A DNA stretch of 64,000 nucleotides from Trichobilharzia regenti. Lineage: Eukaryota > Platyhelminthes > Trematoda > Strigeidida > Schistosomatidae. The stretch lies in the NCBI GenBank assembly GCA_944472135.2, contig OX235263.1:12383517-12447516 (forward strand), read 5' to 3'. The translations under genes and the position numbers were made by a program. Positions within the stretch are counted from its first letter, which is position 1, and each line of letters begins with the position of its first letter. Shown piece after piece: positions 11,040 to 21,084 of this stretch. Below the pieces are notes generated by a model. That model was not told where the DNA came from and made no database searches. It saw only the letters and a program-made list of their open reading frames with translations.

Positions 11040-12010
11040 TTAGATCCACCAGGAGAGATAACGGAACGATTCAACGATCTATTTTTCGTGAACAGACATG
11101 GAGTGGACAATATCTTCATTTTACCAGTTTTGTTCCTATCCAGCATAAACGTTCTTTGGTGAAATGTTTGTTCTCAAGGGCCCAAAAAATATGCACGAGT
11201 GATACATTGGTCGATGAGTTTCAACATATACATTCAGTTTTATCAGCTAATGGTTATCCGGAAAACTTTATCACTTGTCACAGTAAAGAAAGACCACATC
11301 TCGAAAAGACAGCTTCTGTACCAAAGAAAGCTATCTTTATTAACTTACCATTCAAGGGCGACCAGATTATGCAGTTGACAGTTAGCTCAAAGACTTCGCT
11401 CAGCCATCAAACGCATATTCTACGCCACCACATCTCTTTTTGTCACATCCCGAACATTTTCCATCCCTGTACCTACGATTAAAGGACGGAATTCTGTGGG
11501 CTCTACTTCAAACTGTATTTACAAGTTCACCTGCAGCTGCGGTGACACCTATATAGGTAGAACCAATAGAATGTTCCAATGTCGTCGAAAAGAACATGTT
11601 CCAAAATGGCTACTAAATCATATACAAAATCCCAATGCGATTAATCTGAATAGAAATCCAGCATCATCCATTGCAAAAACACTTAATAATATGTGGTCAC
11701 AAAATCAATATTAATGACTGTTTCACAATTATCTCATTACACATCTCTAATTCAAGGTTGTTTATTGAAGGTGATGGAAGCACTCTGAGAGATTAATCAC
11801 ATACAGCCTAAGCCGTGTGTACAAAAACCAATAGACTTCAATCTTCGCCTACTATGGACAACATGACCTTTTAAATATGATTGGTCATTAGTATGTACTT
11901 TTGGTTTTTTATTTCACTGAGTAATTTTCATGAGCTTTATTTTATTATTGTTAACCATGTTAGTTGTAAAGCGGTTGTAAAGAAACTACGAAATGATATC
12001 ATCTCGCGAA
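11040..12010 (+). mobile_element. Penelope-like element, RT C-terminus plus GIY-YIG, frameshifted
   Basis: The plus strand first encodes the RT-to-endonuclease linker (RSIFREQTWSGQYLHFTSF, LVKCLFSRAQKICTSDTL, then PKKAIFINLPFKGDQI), then after a frameshift the GIY-YIG domain: SNCIYKFTCSCGDTYIGRTN, CRRKEHVPKWLL. The 3' part of the domain is lost after about 11714. The usual PLE tail follows weakly. The element is 5'-truncated and inactive. Confidence 0.5.
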
Positions 12011-12094
12011 ATTTCTCTTCTTAATGCCTTATTCATGAATAATAATAATAATAATAAGCATTGAGACTAGTGAACAAAGAATCTTCGTTTCGAT

Positions 12095-12340
12095 AAATTC
12101 TTCCTCTTTAGATTCTACATTTATGTCTGTCTTTTTTTGACACAGAACTTTGCACTGATGTGCACCAGTTCAAGTCGCCACACTCCATCCATGTAACACA
12201 AAGAAAGAGAAGAAAGTAGAAGAAAAGCATAATAGAGACAGTAAACAGAGGTGTGAGACAAAGGAATAGTAATAACGAAGAACAATATATAGGTTCATTG
12301 GAAATCATAAGTCACAAGGAGTGGATGCATCTGCGTCGTT
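12095..12340 (-). mobile_element. Fragment of the second RTE family
   Basis: The region around GACACAGAACTTTGCACTGA and the following CACCAGTTCAAGTCGCCACA parallels 4816-4880 and 62830-62900, ending near GGATGCATCTGCGTCG (12320-12340). No coding capacity. Confidence 0.5.
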
Positions 12341-12374
12341 TAAAGCATCCTAACAGTGGATCCCATTAAACAAA

Positions 12375-13340
12375 ACAATTTAGTTTGTCTATTACCCTGC
12401 CTCCAATGATTGTCAGGTCAAATACATAGGTCAAACTAGTAGAACAGGGGCAGTCAGTCAGACTAGCCGAGCATAAAACCCTAGCACAATATAGATTGGT
12501 TGACCCAAATAAGATAAGAAATCTAGAGAATAGTTCAGCTCTTCCACTCACTACATGCAGTTACACACAACCATATAAAGAGATGGGATAGGATGACAGT
12601 TTTGAAATCTAATGACACAGGGTGGAGGGAGAGATTAATAACAGACGCTTTGTTTACCGAATCAACTGCAAATACATGTAATAGGAATGATTCAACACCG
12701 CTCCATCCAGATATCTGGAAAATTCTACTACCCCGATGATTACAAATAGGAGAGAACAAAGAAAACTATAAAACTCAAATTTCGGACTCGTATGATCATA
12801 ATTGATATGATTATGAACAATAATAGATTGTGTTCGAAATGTCTTCGAGTAAACAATACTGTTTTACTGTGTGATACATCTAATAGACAAACTAATGTGC
12901 AATAACTTACTATCACAGTGCCAATAGATGAATCATTGGCTATTCGGGGTCTAAAACTGGACCTCTGCGTTTAAAAGCACCACAGAGATTCACTCACTCT
13001 ACCGTGGTCAGGGTAAAGTTCTTACTATAATTTCGCTTCATTTTATTGTGTAAGTTTACTATTTTTATTGTTATTCGCATTGTTTATTCGCATCATCCTT
13101 ATTTTATTATCACTCTATTATTATTTATTAACAACACTGCATTTTTATAAGGATTTTATGAAAACACTTTCCACTGGTTTTTGCTGACTCTACACAATTA
13201 TATTGATCAGTAGTTTTTTCTCACACTTATTACATCATCCCAACTTCTCATCCGTTTATATAATCTCCAATTAGTCATCCCCTTCTAGATTATCCCCCAC
13301 GTTATGTAATATATTCTCAAGGACAAATTTAACCAATATC
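12375..13340 (+). mobile_element. Penelope-like element, GIY-YIG fragment and 3' tail
   Basis: Starting at about 12400 the plus strand reads GQVKYIGQTS-like protein (YIGQTS at about 12430), the heart of a GIY-YIG domain, then decayed sequence up to the C-terminal part (12655-12760), whose copies recur at 37120-37200 and 49900. The tail at 12780-12910 contains the hammerhead-like block GATTATGAACAATAATAG / TGTTCGAAATGTC. The rest up to 13340 is AT-rich and probably tail or flank. Degenerate copy. Confidence 0.5.
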
Positions 13341-13680
13341 TGACTGGTCTTCATCTTTCTTTGTTAAATACGATTGATTGTACTGCTTATGAGAATGGAT
13401 TGTCGAAAAGAAAATTTTCTTCGCTGTTGATGTTGTCCTCTTCTGACTCAATATGGGGATATTCTGTTCACTATCGAATGTTGTTTGTATTGGTCTAAGT
13501 CTAGTGGGTTTTATTACTGATTAAGTCAAATACAGGCTATGTACTAACGAACTAAGATAGTAAAGCTAAAATTCAGAAAATATATCATTTACAATATTGC
13601 AATATGACTGGTATCTACGTCAAACGATTAGCATAACAATCCACCGATCAAGTGTCAACGTCTATCTATCAAATATGTCT
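13341..13680. other. AT-rich stretch without a recognised gene
   Basis: No gene or repeat boundary recognised; it ends at the 13-bp target duplication of the RTE copy to the right. Confidence 0.5.
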
Positions 13681-14609
13681 AGCCACTTGATATTATTATT
13701 ATTATTTATTATTGTATCCTTTAGTTCCTAGAGGAACATAGGGCTTCAGCTGCGCACCTCCATTGACTTCGGTTTTCTGACAACTTTTTCACCCTGCTCC
13801 AGGTATGTCCACATGCTTTCATCTCCTCCTCGCATGACCTCCTCCAAGTCACCCTTGGACGACCAACTCGCCACCTCCCTTTCGTGTTCCACTCGAGCGA
13901 TGGCTTGTCTAGTGATGTCACTTGATGGTTTCCTCAGAGTATGGCCAATCCATCTCCATTTCTTTCTGCCTATTTGTTTCACAATCGGTTCCTGATTGGT
14001 TCGCTCATTGCCAGAGATCCCTGTTCCTGATCTTTTCTGGCCATCTGATCTTGAGTATTGAGCGGAGACAGTTGTTAATGAAGGTTTAAAGTTTGTTTGA
14101 GATGCTCTTTATGACTCGCCAAGTCTCTGATCCGTATAGTAGCACTGACTTCACATTGGAGTTGAAAATCCGGATCTTATTTTTGATGCTGATTGCTGTT
14201 GACCTCCACACAGATTTGAGAGTAATGAAAGCTTGTCTTGCTTTTCCGATTCTGGCTTTGATGTCCTCGTCAGTTCCGCCTGTAGTTGAGACGATGCTTC
14301 CCAGGTAGGTGAAGGAGGTTGTTTCTTTCAGGTTCTTCCCATTTATGCTTATTGTGGTCTGTTGGTGTTGTTGATGTTGGCTAGGAATCTTCATCATCTC
14401 TGTTTTATCTATGTTCACGTGAAGTCCTATCTTTGATGCTTCTTCTGCCAACTTGTTACTTTTCACTTGCATATCTTCCAGTTTATGGGAAATCAGACAT
14501 ATATCATCGGCGAAATCCAGATCCTCCAAAAGACTTGGAGGATCTGGATTTCGCCGATGATATATGTCTGATTTCCCATAAACTGGAAGATATGCAAGCC
14601 ACTTGATAT
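13681..14609 (-). mobile_element. SR2-like RTE copy with 5' inversion and 13-bp target duplication
   Basis: Minus-strand protein contains DLDFADDICLISHKLEDMQV (RT catalytic DD box), VNIDKTEMMK, FTYLGSIVSTTGG, KARIGKARQAFITLKSVWRS and [14 protein letters not shown], the C-terminal half of an RTE reverse transcriptase (long open stretch 14086-14625). The 3' end at about 13725-13745 has the TAGAGGAACATAGGGCTTCA signature. The copy is flanked by AGCCACTTGATAT at 13681-13693 and 14597-14609, so both ends of the insertion are known. Its 5' end is an inverted 64-base duplicate (see the repeat entry). Confidence 0.5.
14466..14598. repeat. Perfect 64-bp inverted repeat (5' inversion junction of the RTE copy)
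   Basis: Arms 14466-14529 and 14535-14598 are exact reverse complements with a 5-base spacer (AAGAC). The right arm ends at the target duplication. This is what 5' inversion (twin priming) during target-primed reverse transcription leaves behind. Confidence 0.5.
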
Positions 14610-14729
14610 ATAGACATATAAACAATGGATTATGCTTTAATGCTGAAGTGGTGAACCAGATCAGCCTAGAAATAAACCAATCAAAATCGGCCTACGTGAA
14701 ATAATGCCCATTATTTTATTGGTCATGAA

Positions 14730-14965
14730 GATAGATTAAATGACGGTCCCAGAGGCTTAATAGCCTACCAGCTCGACTTGTGACTAGATCTTCGGTTCGA
14801 AACACTCTTGGTGGGTGCATACTGATCATGATTCTCGAGCTAGGACGAAACAGCTGTCCAGTACTCCCAGGTTTTCCAATGGTTCTCTAACCAATGTCAG
14901 CTGATAATGAAATCCTCTGAACAATCAAACAAAATCCCTACAAACCAATACAATTCAGTCTGCAG
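14730..14965 (+). mobile_element. Hammerhead SINE type 1 (single copy)
   Basis: The order is tRNA-like head (CTTGTGACTAGATCTTCGGTT, with GGTTCGAAA as B-box), GGTGGGTGCATACTG, a ribozyme with intact AGGACGAAACAGCTGTCC but altered core (ATCATGA) and stem II, then the tail CAATGTCAGCTGATAATGAA and CAAACAAAATCCC. The altered core predicts no cleavage. Confidence 0.5.
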
Positions 14966-15250
14966 CGAAGAAAGGACTAGACACATCACACTAGTTACTA
15001 GTGTCGAATCAAAATATCCAATACAGTCCCACAGGAGGTCAATCACAAGCCAGCCCTAATAGCTCAGTGGTAACGTCTCTGACTTCAGCAGTGGGTAACG
15101 TGGGTTCGAGTCTCAAAAGCGACATGAGTTCCTTCGAGGTTGAAGATGTGCCTTGCTGATGAGTGCCAACTAGCACGAAACCTAGGGCCTAGGCTTCCTG
15201 TGACCGATTGCCTCCAACCATCTAATATCATCGAATCACACATTGTTGTG
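14966..15250 (+). mobile_element. Hammerhead SINE type 2, with an upstream second tail
   Basis: A tail fragment (AAGGACTAGACACATCACAC at about 14972) precedes a tRNA-like head with A-box-like TAGCTCAGTGGTAAC and B-box GGTTCGAGTC, then a hammerhead (15150-15194) and the tail CCGATTGCCTCCAACCATCT. The tail-head-ribozyme-tail order also occurs at 45830-46255, so this family may be copied from dimers or circles. Confidence 0.5.
15150..15194 (+). ncRNA. Hammerhead ribozyme of SINE type 2, near-intact
   Basis: Stem I strand GCCTTG; core CTGATGA; stem II GTGC-CAACTA-GCAC (4 bp); GAAA; stem III CCT/AGG; then C and stem I return strand CTAGGC (one mismatch to GCCTTG). The core boxes are intact. The base before the cleavage C is G instead of T, so the A15.1-U16.1 pair is lost and activity is probably reduced. 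Architecture follows the Sm-alpha hammerhead with a loopless stem III. Confidence 0.5.
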
Positions 15251-15640
15251 TGAAATATACTTTTCGGCTAACGAAGATGTGTATTCTGGCTTAAATGGAG
15301 CAGGCTGGGAAACGGATAGTTGTCATATAATGTTATTAGCGTAGTCAAACGATATCCGTGATTACGGCGTCTATGTGCAACTCGGTGTCTCCATTTCAAT
15401 TTCAACGCGTATTGCGAAATAAAGAAGTAGTTAAATCATAACACTACTATACGGTCATGTGACTTAGCATTTACTTATTGTGCAAACATCCATCACCACA
15501 CAGATTAAGTCGCATAAATTCTGTACTCTATTCTCTCCATTTGTATGTAAAAATAACTTCGATTAAACATTTTGAAATCCCGCCCAATTAGCTGAATAAT
15601 CAACGATTTTAACCTCATAATATATATGAAAGTGATTGGC
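15251..15640. other. Stretch without a recognised gene
   Basis: Nothing coding or repetitive was recognised with confidence between the two SINE copies. Confidence 0.5.
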
Positions 15641-15790
15641 TGGTTCGCTGATATGATCGTAGGTGTACAATGCTGAGGAGTCTGAAATCAGGACGAGACG
15701 GTCGTTCAGTGTGCTCCTTCATTCTCAATGACCTCTCTGTAACTGCTGTTTATTCGTAACAAAATCTACACTGAAGTCAGTAGAGATATT
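15641..15790 (+). mobile_element. Hammerhead SINE type 1 fragment, ribozyme and tail
   Basis: TACAATGCTGAGGAGTCTG then AAATCAGGACGAGACGGTCG and CAGTGTGCTCC keep the ribozyme layout with mutated core and GAAA box (GAGA), followed by TCTGTAACTGCTG tail remnants. The head is missing. Confidence 0.5.
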
Positions 15791-15875
15791 AAAAGTCGTC
15801 TTCCCCAGTATATTTCTCATTACCAGTCATCAGATCTCTATAGACCAAACAAAAATAAATAAGTTTAGAACTTAC

Positions 15876-16830
15876 TTAATTTGTAAATTCTTTAAATTAA
15901 TTTCATTTGTTTGCAAATTCATGTGCAAGCAGTGATCTTGTTCCGCTTCTTTTCTATTGACTTGTTCATAACATGTATCATTTATTGATTTTTTATTATC
16001 AGTAGTATTCTTATCAAAATTATCTTTAAATAATAATATTTCATGCTTAGAATTCCCGTTTTGTTTTAATGTATCCACTTCTGAATGGCCGAAATTTGAA
16101 TCGTACGCTTCATACTCATCGGTCAATTTTGCTTGTTTATCTATCTCTTTTAATATTATTTTTCGATTCAATGGTAAATTATTTTCATATGCTGAAGATT
16201 TTTGATTTAAGCTAGCTGATGTTACAGATTCATGTGAATTTAGTTTACTATGGGTTTCATTTTTTTGCTTATCTAGTGAAATTTCGATGCCATTATCATC
16301 ATCATGTTTTCTATCATTGGTATTTTTATCACTATTTCCATCATCATTGATCATGCGAGTTGTATTGTCCGCGTCACCATTGTCTTCATCGTCCACACCA
16401 CTGTTGTCATTTTTATAGGTACCATGGGCCAGATGAGTTTCTCCATCATTTGTTAAATGTTCAATCATCTTATCATTATGATCGATATAGGCAGCAGCAC
16501 CAGCAGAGTTATCATTCAATGGGAATTTATGCGAATTAATCAATACATCGTGTTGATTTGATTCTTGACTATTTTCTAATTTATTATTACTACTGTCTAA
16601 TCGTATATTTTGTGTACTTGTTGCTGAACAGTTCATTGGGTTTGTACATTTATTATTCTGTAAGTATGAATGAATTGCAGAAAGAAACAAAGAAGGAAAA
16701 TTACATATGTCGAAACCAAGTTCACTTTTAACGGTTTGAAAAATTTGGGCAGTGGGTATATGATATTCATTATAATAAAGGTGTATGTATTTCCCAATGA
16801 ATGAAAAACAAAACGATATTGCTGCTTTTA
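15876..16830 (-). CDS. USP40: USP40-like protease, low-complexity insert exon
   Basis: Open frame ending at a good donor (AA|GTAAGT, exon end 15876, phase 2) that fits the exon starting at 10933. The first third reads YHIPTAQIFQTVKSELGFD then FPSLFLSAIHSY, a weak match to the segment between the His box and the final box of USP40. The rest is Asn-, Asp-, Ser- and Lys-rich low complexity with Asp/Asn runs. The start at 16830 is a choice: GGCAG there, or GCAG before 16821, both match the phase-1 end of the exon at 23815. Both acceptors lie in sequence derived from an inverted PLE tail, so the first roughly 25 residues would be transposon-derived. If the true start is elsewhere, these residues are intronic. 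Confidence 0.5.
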
Positions 16831-18115
16831 CTGCCGTTCCGCTATTTAATGCTGCTAAAAGCTTCATCAAAGTAGTAGTATTAAACCATAATTTACAAAA
16901 TCACCTCAGCTTATATATAACAAAGAGTGAAGGGCTGAGAAAATAGACTTAGGTTAGACGAGCACACTCTCTGGCAACAGATGAGCAGGAAAAAGAGGAA
17001 GAAGAAATATCACACATTACTGAAACTCTCAAGCAAAACAACTACCCAAGGAACTTCATCAACAAAATCAACACAGACATTAAGTATGGCCGAAAACGCA
17101 TTCCGAAAACATGGACCTCAACAGTCGTCATTCCATATAAGGCAGAGACGTCAGACGATATCAGAAGAGTACTCAATCAGCTCGACATTAGAGTTTTCTT
17201 CAAAACATCAGACACGCTTCAAAGCAACCTTGTCCATATAAAAGACCAAATCCCGAAAGATTCTCTATCTAATTGTGTCTATAAAATAAAATGCTTCCTT
17301 GGAATGTGATGCGATCTACATCGGACAAACATCTGGAGAAATCAAAATCAGAAGAAATGAACACCGTAGAGCATCTCTTCGACCACCAAGAAATCCAGTT
17401 AGTGAACTAGAAAAACTTGAAAAATCATCAGCCATAGCTTGTCTACATGCTATAGAATCAGGCCACAAAATTGATTTTGACAATATTGAAATCATCATCC
17501 AGAAAAACTTCAGAAACCACAAAGAACGTCTAACATCATCAGAAGCCAACCATTCATATCAAGTGGAGTCCAAATAGCCTGAATAGGAATGATGGACTAA
17601 AACAGAATCTGACCTGGCTACAACACCCCGCTCCCCCATGAAGTGACAAAATCAACACAAATGTGATAAGCAAGTTCACTATGTAAACACACACTACTTT
17701 CATAATTTTACACACTGATAAAATCCAGCAGCCTACACTTGATTTTGTTATCTTTACCAATTGACCAACTTGACAACAAACGACCCCAGAGTGACGAACG
17801 GTGATCACGTTAGAAAACTCTGTTTTGATATAACAGCGGATATACTATTATCTTTGATGTTTGGTTTCTATGATCTCCATTGTTATTTTGACTTTGAATA
17901 TGTCCTTTTAAGTTGAACTAAGTTTATTTTTGTCACCCCTTAACTCTTTATTATATATATGCTGAGATTGTGTAGATTCCGGTTTAATAATACTTTGAGA
18001 AAGCTATTAGCATTAAATAGCGAAACGTCTGTTAAAAGCGACAATATCGTTCTTTGTTTTTCATTCATTGGGAAATACAAAAAAACCTTCATTATAATGA
18101 TAAGATGCGGATTAT
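16753..18115 (+). mobile_element. Penelope-like element, RT-EN linker and GIY-YIG, with inverted tail at left
   Basis: Left end 16753-16860 is an inverted copy of the tail found at 18005-18115 (shared TTTTTCATTCATTGGGAAAT). From about 16960 the plus strand encodes ETLKQNNYPRNFINKI, VVIPYKAETSDDIRRVLNQL (linker typical of PLEs), SNCVYKIKC, then after a frameshift near 17300 CDAIYIGQTSGEIKIRRNEH, LHAIESGHKIDFDNIEII and NHKERLTSSEA (17299-17577). The tail contains AATAGCGAAACGTCTGTT, a hammerhead-like remnant with stem II GCTAT/ATAGC. It lies antisense in a USP40-like intron and abuts the exon at 15876-16830. Confidence 0.5.
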
Positions 18116-18154
18116 AAATTGTTCATTTAGTCATAATAGTAATAATAATAATGG

Positions 18155-18650
18155 CTTGATCGATTAATTAACTGATGTCAGCTCATGATTAAATCCTCCA
18201 TGCAATCAAACAAAATCCCTACAAAACCAATACTTGAAAATTAATCTGTGCTCACTAGTGACTGGCCCTATTCAGGCAGTTAACCTGGGGTTCTAGTGGG
18301 AAGCTGTGACCAGTAGGGTACAGCAGGTTGAAGATGAGGAAGTAACTCATCGAAGAAGACATTGCGATGTGGTCGCGCTATGTCGTGAACTGGCAGAAGT
18401 TAGAATTCAAGGACCATTGGATCGGGTCCCAGTGGCTTAATGGTCTACGAGCTCGCCTTGTAACCAGAAGGTCCTGGGTTCGAATGGTGGTGGATGCGTA
18501 CTGATGAGGAGTCCCAAACTAGGACGAAACAGCTGTCCAGTACTCCCAGGTTTTCCAGTGGTTCTCTAACTGATGTCAGCTCATGATTAAATCCTTCATA
18601 CAATCAAACCAAATCCCTACAAAACCAATACTTGAAAAATGAATCTGTTA
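18155..18650 (+). mobile_element. Hammerhead SINE type 1 (long copy) preceded by a second tail
   Basis: A tail piece (GATGTCAGCTCATGATTAAA) at about 18176-18240 precedes a copy with leader GGTCGCGCTATGTCGTGAAC, tRNA-like head (CTTGTAACCAGAAGGTCC, GGTTCGAAT) resembling tRNA-Thr with anticodon-loop CTTGTAA, a hammerhead at 18498-18543 and tail to CCAATACTTG. The ribozyme has perfect stem I (GTACTG/CAGTAC), stem II (GTCC/GGAC), GAAA and stem III (ACAG/CTGT), but its core is ATGAGGA, with C3 changed to A; an alternative register would use CTGATGA with three extra bases. Activity is doubtful. Confidence 0.5.
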
Positions 18651-19495
18651 CCAAGCTGTACAGTCGTATACATATAGTTTTAGTGAAATTATATCCGGTA
18701 AGGGAATTAAATCAAAGGTGTGAATATATGAAATAATAATAATAATAGTGTAAAATGCAACTGAAATATTTGTGATCGACTCCTGTCACTCTAACAACCC
18801 TGACCATGATTTTAAGTTCATCTACCAAACCCATGCTAACCTGCCGCGTTTTCTTCGTTACAGACTTCTAAAGACAGCCGATGCCTCGACCATTCATGAA
18901 TTTAAGCCAGACCTTTGTCCACAAAAGAAGTATTTACAATCCCTATTTCTGCCTTCGCCATAGAGGGATAGACATTTATTTTTCCATTTTTTTTTATTTA
19001 GTTAATCTCTGTGCCTTTCCCTCATTACTACGATTATTATTATTATTATTACTATTCTCACTCTGAATTGTTTCTCCTTTCCCACTTGTTATTCTAAATC
19101 CACAATTATTTTTTCTACACTTTTGAATTCTGTCTTATCACATTTCACACCATGTTATGTAACATTTTATATTCGCCTACTAATCCTATAATTATATACG
19201 CCATTCCAACATCTATACACCTTATGTATTATTCTATATATGACATTAATTATTTTGCCACTTGAGATTAAACTATGATCATAATCACGAATATTTTAAC
19301 TGTATTTCATACTATTATTGTTTCATGTATTCATACCTTGGATTGAATTGCCTCACCGTATATATATATATATATACGCATGTATATATACGACTGTACA
19401 GGTTGATAGTAAATTCGTTGAAAAAATTCTCTTCGCTGAATATTGTGTTCTTAATGCTACAATGGGAATTATTAAATTTTGTCAGTAGACAGACA
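18650..19495 (+). mobile_element. Penelope-like element, C-terminal fragment between inverted tails
   Basis: Bases 18655-18775 are the tail in minus orientation. Plus coding from 18772 reads DSCHSNNPDHDFKFIYQT, then FLRYRLLKTADASTIHEF and LCPQKKYLQSLFLPSP stop (18963), the C-terminal end of the PLE protein. The direct tail follows to about 19490. The same family at the right window edge shows the preceding GIY-YIG part. Confidence 0.5.
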
Positions 19496-19534
19496 AGATA
19501 GATTGTGAGTAATAATGGACTAACGATCAGTAGA

Positions 19535-20095
19535 CATTATATACATTACTCTCAAGTCTGTGTGGAGGAAATCAACCATCAGCACTCAGAATGAAAAATA
19601 CCATTCGGATTTTCAACTCCAATGTGAAGTCAGTACTGCTTTATGGATGACAGACTTGGTGCGTCATGAAGAGCACCCAAAAAAACTATAGAACTTCATC
19701 GACAACTGTCTTCGCTCAATACTTCGCTCAAGATCAGATGGCTGGTCAGAAAAGATCAACAACACGGAATCAACCAGGAACCAATTGTGCAACAAATATG
19801 CAGGAAGAAATGGAGGTGGATTGGCTGGCCATACTCTGAGAAGACAAACTATCAAGTGAGTGACATCACACGCCATGCCATTGCTCGAGTGGAACTCCAA
19901 TGGGAAGCGGCGAGTTGATCGTTAACGCGAAGGTGAAACGGAAGAGGAGGTGATGCGAAGAGGAGGTGGAAGTATGTGGGGAGACGTGGAGCCAGGTGAA
20001 AGCGTTGGCAGAGAACCGAAGGCAGTGGAGATGTGTGGCTGAAGCTCTATGTTTCTCTAGGAGTTAAAGTAAATTATAATGATAAATAATAGGAA
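19535..20095 (+). mobile_element. SR2-like RTE 3' fragment
   Basis: Begins in the RT C-terminus (ITLKSVWRKSTI-like at 19548, GNVKSVLLYG-like at 19620-19650, with stops), ends with GAAGCTCTATGTTTCTCTAG and AATTATAATGAT. It shares copy-specific changes (GCTCTATGTTTCTC rather than GCCCTATGTTCCTC) with the minus copy at 29905-30480, so the two belong to one subfamily. Confidence 0.5.
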
Positions 20096-20391
20096 AAGAT
20101 ATCAGACAGGCAAACAAGGAAGATATCGTGTGACTACATGTAAGATATAAAATTAAAATAAAATGTATTACGGTTCAAATACTTAACTTAAATAAACAAT
20201 TAGTCATCAGATAAGGAACTTAAATATATCAAGATTTGGAACTGAGTAATATCAATAATACTAATGACAATAATAATAACGATAATAGGGATGTTTCGAA
20301 ACCTGTTGCTAAGATTTGGGTTAGTACAGCAGGGACTCCTTACCACAAAGAAACATCGGATGAGATAAAGCGAATCCTTAATGAGCATGAC

Positions 20392-20735
20392 ATAAGAGTG
20401 TATTAGATGGTTGGAGGTAATCAGTCACAGGAAGCCTTGGACCTAGGCACTCGTCAGCAAGGCGCATCTGCAACCTTGAAGGAACTCATGTCCCTTCTGA
20501 GATTCGAAACCGCGTCACCCAATGCTGCAGTCAGAGACGTTACCATTGAACTATTTGGTCTAAGGCTTCCTACCGATTACCTCCAACTATCTAGTATCAT
20601 CAAATCAATGTGCACCATGATGGAGAGCTACCTAGAATGATGGCCACATTACAAAGCTGACTGATAGAATTCAGTCTGTACCAAAGAAAGGACTAGACAC
20701 GCCCCACTAGTTACTAGTGCCCAACAAAAATAAGA
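20392..20735. mobile_element. Fold-back SINE type 2 inside the PLE, with 13-bp target duplication
   Basis: ATAAGAGTGTATT flanks the insertion at about 20392-20404 and 20731-20743. Inside, about 20405-20560 is minus-oriented (tail, ribozyme remnant GCCTTG-CTGACGA-GTGC with the loop and GAAA deleted, tRNA-like head GGTTTCGAATCTCAG), and about 20560-20720 is a plus-oriented tail (GGCTTCCTACCGATTACCTC). Both ends of the insertion are therefore SINE 3' tails. Point boundaries are approximate by a few bases. Confidence 0.5.
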
Positions 20736-20848
20736 GTGTATTTTCGTGCAACTAACACGTTCATCACTGGGGAAGGTTAAGGATAAAATAAAAGAAGCAA
20801 ACCAACAGAAATGTATTTACAAGATCATTTTGTGGGGACTGTGACGCC

Positions 20849-20849
<1 letters not shown>

Positions 20850-20891
<42 letters not shown>
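20850..20891. repeat. AT microsatellite
   Basis: About 42 bases of uninterrupted AT dinucleotide at the end of the PLE fragment. Confidence 0.5.
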
Positions 20892-20894
<3 letters not shown>

Positions 20895-20896
<2 letters not shown>

Positions 20897-21082
20897 ATGG
20901 CTTGATTCTACACTGTATTTTTGGTACAAGTATGGACTTTTCAGCATGTTATATCAGTAGCCCAAATTTCGCAGGCCGACCATAGATATCAGGTGTGCGT
21001 CGGCAGGGCATCGAACCCCGGACCATGTGCTTGGTCGGTGAGAGTCATAACCGCTGTGTCACTGACGCACTTACAGACAGGT
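20895..21082 (-). mobile_element. tRNA-derived SINE type 3, head fragment
   Basis: Minus strand reads GTGCGTCAGTGACACAGCGG (A-box region) and GGTTCGATGCCCTGCCGAC (B-box), the same head as at 40561-40783, 23500-23715 and 56160-56410. No RTE-like tail is visible at this copy. Confidence 0.5.
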
Positions 21083-21084
21083 AA

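Larger units (their letters stand above)
20155..20940 (+). mobile_element. Penelope-like element, linker region, split by a SINE
   Basis: Plus strand at 20285-20405 reads VAKIWVSTAGTPYHKETSDE then IKRILNEHDIRVY, the PLE linker; after the SINE insertion it resumes at about 20730 with VYFRATNTFIT. The duplicated ATAAGAGTGTATT on both sides of the SINE confirms that it interrupted this reading frame. Coding decays before the AT microsatellite at 20850. Confidence 0.5.

Noticed and set aside
13813..13995. Plus ORF and overlapping minus ORFs around 13.7-14.0 kb
   Set aside because: Shadow frames of the decayed 3' part of the RTE copy.
15872..16870. 332-codon ORF taken as a free-standing gene from its ATG
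   Set aside because: The ATG lies in a PLE tail, and the donor at 15876 matches the phase of the next USP40-like exon; it is better read as an internal exon.
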